Shown: positions 1-12,300 of the stretch, in pieces | Layout: each line of letters opens with the position of its first letter | Numbering within the stretch: position 1 is the first letter of the stretch | Assembly: GCF_026151205.1 (NCBI RefSeq) | Contig: NC_087072.1 | Coordinates: 15,662,169 to 15,726,168, forward strand | Origin: Bolinopsis microptera | Taxonomy: Eukaryota; Ctenophora; Tentaculata; Lobata; Bolinopsidae | DNA length: 64,000 nucleotides | Direction of reading: 5' to 3' | Notes under the pieces: model-generated | What the model saw: the letters and a program-made list of their open reading frames with translations, nothing else | Told to the model about the DNA's origin: nothing | Databases searched by the model: none | Position numbers and translations under genes: made by a program

Positions 1-1208
1 TTGTCTAGCACGCGCTAGCTGTGTCATTTTCTAGATATTGCCTATAGAGCCGAATGTTTATTAAAAAGTGGAGGCTTATCTTTTAACCTTTGCGGCTCAG
101 CTATCGGTGGCCCTTTTAGTAGTATCTCGAAGCTCAAGTGTAACGCGATTTATCCTTTAGCACACTCGATGTTTTAACCTTATCTAAAGGATTCATTACA
201 GCTTCTTAAATGACACGAGTGCATTAGTCTGAGGGTTGCGTCCCGAATTCGTCGTGATCATTATTCTCTTGGTCCTATGGTTACAATTCCATAGTATAAC
301 TTTAACCATAAATTCATGGTCATGATTGATGGCCAATGCTCTAACCATGTCTGCGGAACAGCCATTTGTTATGGTTATCAACCTCACTAATTTTAGGCTG
401 AGTTTAAATTAATCATAATATACAGAATTGAAAACGAAATAAAAACTGTGTAATTTGAGCTCTCGAATGCTAATATGTTTAACAGAGAGAATTGTTTTTG
501 GCTATTACCGTAGATGGACGAAAGAAGTAATTTTCTCAAAGTTGGTACAAGAAAATCTTCATGTTTCCAAAACTGGAAATATTCTTAATTCAAATAAAGT
601 TAAAAGCATAACTAAGACTCAAAACTGTAAATTTTTTCATTTAAAATTATGAAAATAAGTAATCAATCAATCAATTGAAGATGTAATTATCTATATTACA
701 TCAGCAGAAAATTCAAACAACATGATATGACACTGTATTTTAGAGAATAGTATGCCATCTGCAAAGCAAAAACTCTCAAATATAAAACACGGCGGAGATA
801 TAAGACCCAACGTGTGCACACTGACTTTTGGCCCACCCTGTATATTCACCTCTCACCTCGGTATGTACAGAGTCACAATATGAATAAATGGTAGAACAGC
901 CAACATAACAGCAGCATTAACAGGACAACAACATTAACAGGACAACAATAAAACTGGACTGCAATTAAACTGAACAACAATAAAACTGGACAACAATAAA
1001 CTTGGGCATTGACCTTTATAATGTCTAATGGTGAGCTTCTCCCACTTGGTTACATAAGCTAACATAGATACATAAAGTCAGTGCCGAAATTTTATTCGTG
1101 ATTAAAAATGCCACATCTGAGCAATTGTTCCTGTTCAATGTTCATGGATTGAGATTTGAGAAGGATGAACATTTAAAATTCATACTAAAGTATCATCTTG
1201 AATCTCGA
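1..1208. other. Left-edge intergenic or intronic DNA, no gene seen
   Basis: AT-rich sequence without a convincing exon. Reading frames here are short and composition-driven. The stretch at 885-1010 is low-complexity, built from repeated acattaacaggacaacaataaaactgg-like phrases. If the HEATR1 gene extends leftwards, this may be part of one of its introns. Confidence 0.4.
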
Positions 1209-2504
1209 TCAAGCTGTCTCGTTAAAAGTAACTTTTGACATCTTTTTGTCCAAAGTAGGTGGTGCCTCCCTCACATCTCTATTGTTCAAACTTGTCTCAA
1301 CTCTTGACAATCTTCCATTCAGTACGCTGAGTTCTAGTCTTGAGTCTCTCTTGGGGACGACAGCACTCCCATTCGCGTCGGTTACAACAGAGTTCATATT
1401 CATTAATACAGTCCCACCTCCCTGGGAGGTCCTCGATGGCCTGCCCATACCAACTGAAGTGAATTCGGTAATTCTTCTCGACTTGTTCCTGATGGCTGCC
1501 TTGAGGGCTTTTCCTCTGACAATGAGGATGAGGGGATTAAAGGCAGCATTGACGAAGGGAGCAACAACACCCGTCAGAAACCTCCACATGTACTTCTTTT
1601 TCTCTTTGTCATAGAACGTTTCTGTATCGAAACCCTTCTCTTGGAAGATTTCACTACAGTGAGTAATAGGGTAGACCACGTAGACCGTGTTACATACGAA
1701 GAATAGCACTGTCATCATAAAAATTGTGATGGTGATGTCCCTCTGTACGTCCGTGTTGGTAGATTTCTCGGGCTGCATTTTCAGTAGTGTGTGTGACTGG
1801 ACCACCATACAGACAACCACTACGATAGAGGGAAAGAGATAGGGCAGACCGATAAACAGGGACACGTTCCTACATTCATTTTTCCGATGACCGGCACTTT
1901 CAGCTATTTGATACTGTCCTGGGCTGTAGAGGTATGCTTCATAGACGCTTCTATGCTGAGGTGCCTCTTCCAAGGAGATCTGGACCACTGTAAAGATAAT
2001 CCATCCCAGAATATAAACCGCGACAGCGATGACCCAGGCCCTGTTATTGATCCTGTAGAATGGTTGGATGATGTTGATGGTCCTGGCAGAAGCCACGGTC
2101 AGGTTAAGAAACACTGAGACCTTGAAAGTGACCGAGAATATGGCATAGGCCGGCAAAACAAGAGCTATGGAGGCCTCAGTGGAGTGTTTCTGTAGAAAGA
2201 GGGCCAGAGAGACAAGGAGAGCAGATATCGCTGTCAGCAGGTCAGTACTCGACACAAACAGGTACATCAAGGGCACAGTGTCTTTTCTCTTCTTGAAGTA
2301 GAAACTGATCACGAAGATGTTCAGAAGCAGAGCTTGAATTCCCAGACAGAGGTTAACTGTTGCCATCGTGTAAGTGAACCCGTCACCCAGATACCGTTTA
2401 GTGTCTGAAAAATCTGTGACTGGTGGAATCCATTCTGTTTGTGGATCTGGACTACCAGTGCCCAATGGACTAGTCACGGCAGGATTAGTTATATCCGTTA
2501 CCAT
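1209..2504 (-). CDS. Single-exon rhodopsin-like 7TM receptor, divergent (GPCR 1)
   Basis: The open frame gives 431 aa from an ATG at 2504. The N-terminus is ~42 residues, Pro/Thr-rich, without a signal peptide. Seven hydrophobic segments lie near residues 44-70, 77-105, 113-140, 156-178, 214-241, 256-281 and 307-330, followed by a ~100-residue Ser/Thr/Arg-rich cytoplasmic tail. TM3 ends in ARTINIIQPFYRI where class A receptors have DRY. TM7 carries NPLILIV in place of NPxxY. TM5 (LFPSIVVVVCMVVQ) and the post-TM3 segment (PFYRI) match the receptor at 8202-9254, so the two are paralogues. The ligand is unknown. An intronless gene fits expanded metazoan class A receptors. It lies opposite to, and upstream of, the visible HEATR1 exons and may sit in one of that gene's introns. 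The 7TM call is firm; family placement is inference. Confidence 0.85.
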   Translation of the reverse strand: MVTDITNPAVTSPLGTGSPDPQTEWIPPVTDFSDTKRYLGDGFTYTMATVNLCLGIQALLLNIFVISFYFKKRKDTVPLMYLFVSSTDLLTAISALLVSLALFLQKHSTEASIALVLPAYAIFSVTFKVSVFLNLTVASARTINIIQPFYRINNRAWVIAVAVYILGWIIFTVVQISLEEAPQHRSVYEAYLYSPGQYQIAESAGHRKNECRNVSLFIGLPYLFPSIVVVVCMVVQSHTLLKMQPEKSTNTDVQRDITITIFMMTVLFFVCNTVYVVYPITHCSEIFQEKGFDTETFYDKEKKKYMWRFLTGVVAPFVNAAFNPLILIVRGKALKAAIRNKSRRITEFTSVGMGRPSRTSQGGGTVLMNMNSVVTDANGSAVVPKRDSRLELSVLNGRLSRVETSLNNRDVREAPPTLDKKMSKVTFNETA

Positions 2505-3616
2505 TTTCCTTTCCTGGGTAGAATAATTGTCAGATTAAAAGTCATATTACTCCAAGTGTTATCATTGCTAGTCAAACATCTAAAATTTCAAAATATACGA
2601 ACTCCGCAGTTGAGGTTGATTTGAGGGAACATTGTGTGCATGATACTATTTATCGTCCACGGTTTCAAGATTTGAAACGGTCGATTAGTAAGCGGTGATA
2701 CTATTGGCGACATTTTAATAAGTAATAAGTTTCGACTATATTGTAAATAAATATTGCATTAAAATCACAAACGGTCACGTCCGGTCACTAAGAAGTACAG
2801 TACTAATAATAATGCACTCCTTATTGAAATATTGTAATAAGTAATACGTTTTATCTATCTAAATTCAATATTGGATTTAAGTCACAAAAGAAAAAGCGCA
2901 GTGCAATTAGTGACTTTTAGATAAGTAATAAGTTTCAAATATCTTAATACAGTATTGCATTAAAATAACAAAAGGTCGCTAATAAGAAGTGCAGTTCAGG
3001 AAAATAATTCGATGACTTAATCTAGAACATAATCGTTAAATACATCATCGTATGTATGTTAAGGATGTTCATTCCAATTACATATTTTATGCTACGAAGA
3101 TCATCAGTCTCTGGAGAGTGAATACCGTTCATATTTTTAGCAACTCAGTATTGTTTTCAATCAAAAAAGGTAGGCGTGCGCGTTGTTGTTATTGTTGTTG
3201 TTGCTGTGACAACCACCAACCAGGATACACGATATTTAATCGAATACTTCCTGGTATAACTATGAGTTCACGCGGTAAGAAATGATCATTGGCTTGTGTA
3301 AAGACGAGAGGAAAATTAACAACTAGAACTTTAGAACTAGTAATTGCCCGACCTTCTTTTACTTTAGCGAAGGACCTTCACTACTGAACATGTAATGATG
3401 TACTGTTCTTAAGAAAATTATGCATAATTTTAATCACGAAAGGAAAATAAATACATAAAATTAAAAATACCCAGCCTTTCTATGGAAGCTCAATGTCCAT
3501 CAAGAATCACTACATTTTGTACCCATCTGCAACCTAAATCACAGAGAATCGTCACAGTCATTAGTCAAGTTATCAAATCTGGAAGTTATACTTATACTTA
3601 ACATACCAAGAGTAGG
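2505..3616. other. Gene-poor spacer with internally repeated AT-rich phrases
   Basis: No coding exon is seen. Three phrases of the type 'agtaataagttt..atatt..atattgcattaaaat(c/a)acaaa..ggtc' recur at about 2720-2790, 2830-2895 and 2920-2975, suggesting an old, degenerate tandem duplication. A short gttgttattgttgttgttgctg run lies at 3183-3205. Confidence 0.4.
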
Positions 3617-3624
3617 ACTTTTGC

Positions 3625-4418
3625 CAGAGTTGAAAAATAGGTATTTAACGTATTTTATAAAATATCAAAAAAACTTTAAATACGGCGTATTTTATTTTCG
3701 CTGAATAAAATTCGTTAAAATACGTTACAAGTGATTTTGTAGCATTAAGAGCTCCAATGAAATAATAAGTACTATTTCTAATTATACAAGTTAAAAGTTT
3801 GATTAAAACTCGCGTATCTCTGTAGTTGATCACCTCGCGTATGATTTAAGGGAACTGTGCACGTGCTAAAGCGTACCAAAGCGTGCAAATACGAATTATT
3901 GCGCGCTAAAATTCTGAGCCTCGTCTGTAGTGCTTCTGCCTGTGAAACTAACTGGTCCTCTTGGGAATATATTGTTGATAAACGCAGAAATAGACTAGCA
4001 ACGGATAAGGCCATAAAGCTAGTAGGCATTAATGCCAACCTTCGACTTATCCAAAACATGGAGAAATGTGATTTCAATGATGATTACGATTCATCTGAGT
4101 AATTGTGTTCTTAATTGTGTATTTATTGAAACTTTTTTACGGACGATTTTCTACACAAATATGAATATTTTTCTGCGTTCAATTCCAAAAGTAAATTCCA
4201 ATCCCGTTCAAGGGAACAAAATAAATGAAATTGAATCGTAATGACGATGTGTCTGAAAAAATTGCGAACGAAAGACATAACTTATTAAGTTTTTGAATGC
4301 AATTACGAAAAAAATAGGCAAACGTATTTTAACGTATTTTTGACGTATTTTATTTCTAAGCAAAAAAACGTTAAATACGGCGTATTTAAAAAATTATCTC
4401 ACGTATTTTTCAACTCTG
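3625..4418 (+). mobile_element. Deleted hAT-family DNA transposon
   Basis: The ends form a terminal inverted repeat CAGAGTTGAAAAATA (3625-3639), with its reverse complement ending at 4418. This is the CAG-start typical of hAT elements. The left flank is ACTTTTGC (3617-3624). The right flank reads A(GT)CTTTTGC (4419-4428), an 8-bp hAT-type target duplication with a 2-nt insertion in the right copy. Subterminal regions repeat aacgtattt / aaatacggcgtattt motifs on both sides. Inside is a remnant of the transposase C-terminus. At ~800 bp it is an internally deleted, non-autonomous copy. Confidence 0.75.
3857..4102 (+). pseudogene. hAT transposase C-terminal dimerisation remnant
   Basis: About 80 residues are open, ending in a stop at 4102. 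The stretch ILSLVCSASACETNWSSWEY, followed by a run with KRRNRLATDKAIKLVGINANLRLI, has the layout of the hAT C-terminal dimerisation domain: a Cys/Ser-E-x-N-W/F-S motif, then K-x-R-N-R-L and N-L-R-L. The rest of the transposase (zinc finger, catalytic DDE/RNase H-like core) is absent. No ATG starts the frame. It is the only coding trace inside the element bounded by the CAGAGTTG repeats, so I read it as a fossil rather than a gene. Confidence 0.75.
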
Positions 4419-4804
4419 AGTCTTTTGCCCTACGATAAAAACCACCATCTTATGGCTACGCTTAATTCAACGTGTAATATACACTGCAGAACATGTCCAT
4501 TGTCCTGTCCTCTGTCAACTTTGAGTTGTAAGCTTGACACAATGGTGCTGGGAACTGGTACACCAGCAGGGCGGGGGAGGAGCACCAGTTGCCAATTATA
4601 GAGTTATAGCTAAAGACTAGTCAGCTCCTCTTGAATAACAATGCAATTTGACTGGAGAAGTACTGGCATTTTAGGAACATAGACTTCGGTTCAATATCAA
4701 ATGGTGGATATATTATTATTAAACGTTAAGAATTTAAGATACAGGAAAATATTTATTCAACAGCGGCTGGATCTTCAGCCGGAGTGACTCCAAACTGAAG
4801 ATGC

Positions 4805-5146
4805 ACAAAGTTAAGTTGTGCATTAATTATGCCACTCATTGCCATTATTGACCCTAACGACTGTTAAATTGATACCTCTTAGTTAACAAGAATACGAAGC
4901 ATCTGGTCACAGTATCATCTAATCGCCTTCTGGCTACAGAAACAAAATGCTCAATATACACTAAAATGAAAATGTTAAGTTGTGCATTAATTATGCCACT
5001 CATTGCCATTATTGACCCTAACGACTGTTAAATTGATCCCACATAGTCAGCAAAAATACATCTGGTCACAGCATCATCTAAATCTAAACGCTTTCCGGCC
5101 ACAAACATTCAACCACTACAAAATGCACATTCTAAAATGAAAATGC
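4805..5146. repeat. Diverged tandem duplication, ~170-bp unit
   Basis: Two adjacent units (about 4805-4971 and 4972-5146) share a nearly identical ~60-bp core beginning gttaagttgtgcattaatta. They also share the weaker blocks 'catctggtcacag.atcatcta' and 'actaaaatgaaaatg' in the same order. No function is evident. Confidence 0.7.
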
Positions 5147-5149
5147 TTG

Positions 5150-6342
5150 CAAAATGCATTATATTATATTCAAAGTATCAAGATTACTTCCGGATGATTA
5201 CGAAATATACCCAAACTTTTCCGGGCCCGCAATCACCATTATGTCATCATCATAACACAGTGACAAAACATATCGTTCAATGTAAAAATGCAGTAGAGCG
5301 GCTGTCAAATACCGGCTGTGACCAGGTGCAGGGTTGTCAACTGGGCACTAGTAGGCGGGCCAGCAAGAACCGGTAAGGAATAAGGAAACCAGTATAACAC
5401 CACCCGGCTGGATGCTGCGTTTAATGACAGGTAGTATGCCAATAAATAGCTTGTATATGTCTGGTGGAGAGTAATGATTATTACAAATTAGTGGCAACTT
5501 GGCCGGAGCCAAAGTAAACCTAGGTATTGGGCATTTTCAGGCACCGGACTAAAGCTCTTGTCAGGGTGTTTAGGTCGAGTGGTGACTGTTAAAATTTGAC
5601 GGCCTGCAACGTCATAATAGTTTCTATACCAACCTTAATTTTCTATTAAAGTTTAGTCCAGACGTTTAGCGATCACAAAGGATCTTACGTGGCTAAGGCA
5701 AAAAACGAGAGTGATCCATCACAACCCATTATCGTCTATTGACTAAACAATCCTTAGTCGCTTCACGCCCGCAAAGGCTCTGCCTGCTGCCTGCTAATGA
5801 TGAACTTGCCAAAAAAGATTCTATTATTAACCGTAAAAGATAGCTTAAAGCTTGATCGTGAACTATAAACTCAACAGCGCAACATATAGCTTGCAATTAA
5901 CCGTGCAAAGATATAAAACAACTCTAATTAAATCAAAGCTTTTAATTATGCCCCTACTCATTTTTTGTAATTTATTTGGTGACTCTGAGCTCTAACAACT
6001 GACAAAACATCTGTACGTGCTTAGTCTAAATAAGCGCCGTTAGTCCAAATAAAAGTTTACTCCTCGAAAATTATAATTTTCAAACTGTCTGATGACGCTT
6101 AAAAGCCTTTCAGCTAGTCAGAATATGAATGAAAGGGAGACCTGAAGAAGAGCACTATTCATAGTCCAGACTGCACCAGATGCTAATGAAAGGGCCATCT
6201 AGGAACAACTTGTTAAAAACTTTTTTTCGGGGAGACTGTTTTAGCTCCATTTCCTCCGCAGCTGACGTCCATTAAATGAGTTTGTAACATAACAATTTGT
6301 TAACTTGTCAAAAACACAATGACAAACCTACTCTACCCTCAG
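5150..6342. other. Sequence upstream of first visible HEATR1 exon, no gene seen
   Basis: I see no exon resembling the N-terminal half of HEATR1 and no element boundaries. The polypyrimidine and AG at 6331-6342 (ctctaccctcag) form the 3' splice site of the exon at 6343, so this stretch is most likely intron. Confidence 0.45.
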
Positions 6343-9300
6343 GGAGCAGCGAATGACGAGTTAGCTACCACCCTGTTCGAAATACTGCCAACTCAAAAGG
6401 GCAGCGAGGAGGATATAGTGACCCTGTTAACAACCGTGTGCACTAAACTGGGAAATGAAACACCCCTCACACCCACCGCGCTCCGGGCTATCGTGGACGT
6501 GATCCGGGAAACTAACAAAGAAACACACCGACACGCACTCCACCACGGCTGTATCGTTCTGCTGTCCAAACTCGCTGCTCACTTTCCTGTCCTGGTCCTG
6601 GATCATGTGATCGCTATCTTTACATTTATGGGTGACAGCACGATGCGAATGGATGACAACTATTCTATACAGGTAGGAGACTGGCGGCCTGTCTTTGATA
6701 AGTTAGTTTTGATTGTTGCTGTGGTGTGTAATGAAGGTTTTAATTATATTATCTTCTCAGTGAAATGACATTTTAAACGATGCCTACTTTAAAATATATA
6801 GTTCATCAACTGGGATAATTGACAATTAGTTACGCCTTGTAACACAATTGTAATAATAATATATCATAGTTTATAGCTTTTAAGCAGTCGCTGTGATTAA
6901 ACCAGAGAACTGCGAACTCTCTTTTTATCATCGTGTTCGGTCCATCGTTACAGTACTTTAAAAGTACTGAGTACAACGATACACTATTCATATTATTTAT
7001 TTATCAATCACTGATACATCAACCCTGTCAGGTTCTGATTGAAGCTATCGGCACTATAGTTCCGGTTATCAAACAGAAAAAGGACATGATGAGCATTTTG
7101 AGGGTGTTCTGTGACACGCTACCCCACATTCCCTCCCACCGGGCAGATCCTATTTTTACTCTTCTGCTGGAAACATCTGGTCCTCAATATCTGTATCACG
7201 TGTTTGTTTTCGTGTTGGAACTATGCAGCAGGTCAGTAATGATCCGTCGGATCATGAGCATGTGTTTTATATGTGCAGCTCCTGTTTATAATATCAAAAG
7301 AAACTCATAATCTCATAATGAGTTCAATGTATGTTAGTTAACAACATCATACTAACTGGCTAGTGTTCTGAAAATAGTTCAAGGACAGAGCTACCATCAC
7401 AGTTTTCTAAAATCCCTTCAGAATCTTACTGAATCTTTTTCAGGGACCGAGAGCTAGCATCCCAGTTTTCCTACTTCCTTCAGAACCTCACTATCCATTT
7501 CGGCCTATCTGATCTTTTAGGAACCTCTGTTGGACTCATTAAAACACTAGCAGCATTGCCGGATAAACTGACGAAAATGGTTTGCTGCATAAAATAAAAA
7601 CGTTTTGAGAATTGAGTAATTTCTAATTTAAAAGAAAGGTAAATCAACATTTTACGTCTATTGGGTATGCTTATTGCTTAACCGTATCGGATATCGGGAT
7701 TCTGATTTATCTTGATTTTCAGACTGGTAAGACACACAAAGTTCGCTTGGACAGTGGAGTTGATCTTAGCTTCAACGATACGAAGCATTATCATTACTTC
7801 AAACTTGGTCTGGCAACGCAACTTTACTTGCTCACCACCAACAAGCACTTCACCGGTAATGATATTCATAAAGCTCCCGATAAAAACATTTTGGGACATG
7901 TCCTAACTCTTAAGTCGCACAAAAAAAATTAATTCAGCATACGGTTAACCATTTATTAATAAATAATGATTTGTGAAAGCACTCGACGTATCACCGATTA
8001 GTAAAAAAGAAAGCTTATAATATAACAATACAAAAATGGTTTTTCATCAACGACGTTTATGAAGGAGCACTTAGCTAAAAAACACCTGTTACGTACAGTA
8101 GACCAATTGAACAAATCTTGAGTCCTTTAACTAGACATATTTCCAAATCATATGTCACACATTTACGTCGAACCATTTAATTGACATTTTAAATACTGGT
8201 GATGAACTCGACGGAGAGTAATGGAACTGAGATCTTGACTCCTGATGAGCCTGAAAAAATGATGGAGAGTCTATTCATGTACATTGCACCATTCAATCTA
8301 GTCTTGGCTGTCATTGTCCTCTTCCTTAACTCTACAATCCAAAGAGACTACTTTAGAGACAGAAAACTGCCTGCCACCTTTTTGTTCATGATCATAGCGG
8401 CTGCAGACATATTATTTGCCACTGCAGACATATACAGGAGCTCGACCGCATTAGTCTGCACGCAGCGTCATGATGCTTCGTTTCCAGCTTGGTTTACAAT
8501 GTCTTACGTCACTATAGGCTTCTGGGGTTACAACCTTTCAATATTTGCCAATGTAGTGCTTGTGGTTGTCAAGTCAGTAAATTTGTCAGCACCATTTTAT
8601 CAGCTGGAACAATGGACGATTGCCGTAGCTGTTGTAGTCGGCGGAATATTTTGGGCTTGTCTAAGCGTTACAGATGCAATATTTTTCGCAGGAAACAACA
8701 ATTTCACTTCCTTCGGCTGTAAGGAGCAATGGGAAATTTTGGAACACTACGATTTCGTTGGTACTGGAATAGCATCCGAATTTGACCCAGTTAATTCTCT
8801 CTTCATATCGAAAACGCTGGCTGTGGCTGAATATGTTTTTCCGAGTATCATAGTTTTAGTCTGCATGGTGATACAAATGGCTGCTATTAGGAAAACTCTG
8901 GGGTCCACGAGCAAGGAAATTGCCAATGAAGTTAATCTGACGGTGTTCTTAGTATCCGCTGTGTACTTCATATGCAACAGTGCTTACGGCATATTCTTCC
9001 TGACAGAGTACACCCTTCAAAGGAAAAACACATTGAGTATTGAATTCTTGATGAAACACACTCTACCCCTGTTAAACGCAGCTCTATTTCCAATCATTTT
9101 GATTTGTAGAAAAAAATCTCTGAGAACCCAGTATCTTGGTTATTGGGCTGCTGCCCTCGGCCTTCCAAAAAAGCTTCGCCGTGGAGCAGTGAAAAGGAGC
9201 AAAGATGGTCAGCAATACGATGCTGTGGCAAAGGTTGAGTCTGACTCTGATTAGGAAGACGTACCTAGCGACTGTAATATAGATTATAGAGCGTTTGACC

Positions 9301-12300
9301 AACGTATTTTATGGACTGAATGTATTTTAAAACATGCGAACAGTTGATTTTGATTCTGATTTAATGCGTATACAATCTGGATTTTATACGCCACTTTTAC
9401 TTTTAAGCTTGAAACTACATAATTTGTCATAAATCACTTAAATGTATTAATCAGGTCGATTTTAAATTCTTTTAGCTAAATTAGATCTTTTTCATTTGCC
9501 TTTATCTGTTTCTTACGTCATCGCAGTCTTACAAAGCTGTAATAAAAATAAATAATAATGTTTCTCATCGTCGTGGATAGAATGAGGCATAGTTTTAAGT
9601 TTATTTCCCCGCAAACTGACATTATATTACATGCAGCCATCTTAAATTCGGGAATTCCAAAAAATAAAGATATTAGATATTACAAAATCAGAAAATTCGA
9701 ATGGATTCTGTAATCCGTGCCAATCAAATCTTTTAGTTGAAAACTCTTCCCATCTCTAATTTAACCGACTGATAACTAAAACTTTTTGCATTTTTTAAGA
9801 AAGACAATTTTTATTTTCTCTGATGATTGCTCCAAAAGAAAATTTTGTGAGTACCTTGATGGCAGATATCAAAATATTGTAGAGAAAACTATAATCTACA
9901 TAATCTCTTCAGGATTGTTATCTGATTTCGAGAAAGATAAGGGTGACGAACAGAAGCTAGCGGAACTGATAGAACTGTCTCTTTCCATCATGATACATTA
10001 CCAAGATTCTCATGGGGACAAGTTTGTTGATATGCTCAACAAACGGTTAACTGGTAAGAAAAGTTTCGTTGTTTCTTGACACCAATGGCGTATAATCCGA
10101 TACATCACTCGCGAAGCTCTACAGCAATGCTCGTAAAACTCATATTATATTATGGGTATATTATGTAATGATTTGACCAATGGCTGAAATGGTTTAGACT
10201 TTATGGAGAAGATCTAGGCATAAGACTACTGAAAAAAAATAATGCACTATCAGCAGAAAACGGCACTGAAGCATTAACCAAAAACATAATCAAAGGTTAG
10301 CGAACCCCAAATGTGAACAGTAAAACGTAACTACTCCCTATTACTAGTGAGCTGAGTTTTGATTTACTATTTGTCGAAAGCAATGATCTGTGATTAGTTT
10401 AATAAATAGACAAAATACCCCCATTCCATGGAGCACCCACTGTGCCATGATACATTAGCTCAGACTTACTCCACTGACAATATCTAAATATGGACAAAAT
10501 TAAACGGTACCGAACTAAAATACGAAAATAGGGAGCACAAGGTTCCGGTCATATGAAATTAAAATGAAATTATGTAGACTGAGAACTCAGAACAGATATA
10601 CTGCAACTGGTTACTGTTTATACTTTTATATAAACAAACTTAATGATACCGTCGCTGCCCCTACAGCCAGAATTGCACATAATTTCGAAGCAATGATGTT
10701 ATCGCCAGATCATGAGGACTTAATCTTCCGCCCAGTTATTGCGACAACAGCCGATCGATTAAACCCTAAATGACGTCCTAGCAGGATTTAACATGTACGA
10801 ACCAATTTTGGAAGACTGTAATTTCTTGTCAGATAGCGTCATGCTGTGCGTTAGGTATTATGTCGCCCAAATCATTCGCAATAATCTGACAAATATGTGC
10901 TACCCCGGCCCGGTGTACTCATCATTTCTATCCTGTAATTTGCACCAACTGAGCAACTCAAGGCGAACTAATGAGATGAACTGTTGTAAATCTTGAATTT
11001 TCCTTGAGGCAGTCAGCCGAAAAAACAATGTTGGTTAAATTGATTAAAAGATATTAGATCATGGGGTTCATAGTACTTTCAGAATGCATCCTAAATGAAC
11101 CTGGAAATAGAAAAATGATGACTTGATGAAAACTATATTCCCTAAACTCATTTAAAGGACCCGATTTCAAAAAGTTGCCGTTATTTTACTCTAATTGTTT
11201 CCAGTATTTAAGAAGTGGTCTCTCATGCCCTGGGTGCTGGGAATGGATAATTTAATTTTGTGTTATCATAGAAAGTTATGTTTTATAACCAGATTAATTA
11301 AAGTTTTGTGATCTTGCAGGAGTGACAACAAGTGTCACAGCTGGACTACCTTCGTCTCTCTTCATCTCCGTTGTGAGAGCTCTCCTCTCCACCGACACCT
11401 CCCTCCTACACGACAAGTCCCTCAACATGCTTCTAAACAGGGTCAAAGGTTTGTGCTGCCGAACATTGTGCTGCCATGTTAGAAAACCGCGAGACAGAAA
11501 AAACACTATAAGTGTGAGGCTCAGACTTAGTGAAATATTTAGGACTTGGACAAAATATGGATAAATGTTAATTGAAACAGGTTAACTAAATATATGGGAA
11601 ACAAAGTGAATAATTATTGTACAAACGGATCCTAACCAAGAATAACTTCAGGCGAGAGTGGTTGGACGGTGGAGCTGGAGGAGAACACAGTGTCCTTACT
11701 GGACACTCTCCTTAAACTAGCTCAATCTCACAGCTTAACATGGAAAGTTCTAGACCTGCTCGTCAAGAAAATAGGTAAGTTAACATATTCGATCATGTAT
11801 CATCGCGGGCTCCTCCAGTTTAACTTTAAACTGATTGAGTGATTAACTTTTAACTGATATCAGCCCGACAAAATGCCGCTCAAAACCGAATATAGATGAA
11901 TCGTCCTTGAAAAAGCAGAGACTTAAATACTGTCTTAAAATATTCCCCGCAAGTGGGGGGTGGGGGTGACCCTTAGACCTGACGGGATTAAGTTTCGGGA
12001 CTAAGATTTCGCCGGATCGATAATTTCCAACCAGATTGAACCGGAACGGAGGAGAAATAAAATATGTCTCTAATTTGTAGCTAGGTGATAATATGTAGCT
12101 TTAAATGATTTAACACAACGTAGTAACTAACCTATAAGAACAGCCAAATTCCCTCTCAGGCTAACTAACTTAAACGCCATAAATGTAACAATTAGCACAA
12201 CCAGGCCAACACAGATTATACGGCAGTGTTTCACAAAGTGGATCCATATCTCTGATATCACAGGTTCGGAAGACATCCAATTCAAAGTAATTCAGACAAT

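Noticed and set aside
3778-4077. Minus-strand 99-residue frame over the hAT element
   Set aside because: Shadow of the transposase remnant, which has recognisable motifs on the plus strand.
6319-6342. ATG at 6319 as HEATR1 translation start
   Set aside because: The following ctctaccctcag is a strong 3' splice site at the same frame, and HEATR1 homologues have over 1,000 residues before this point.
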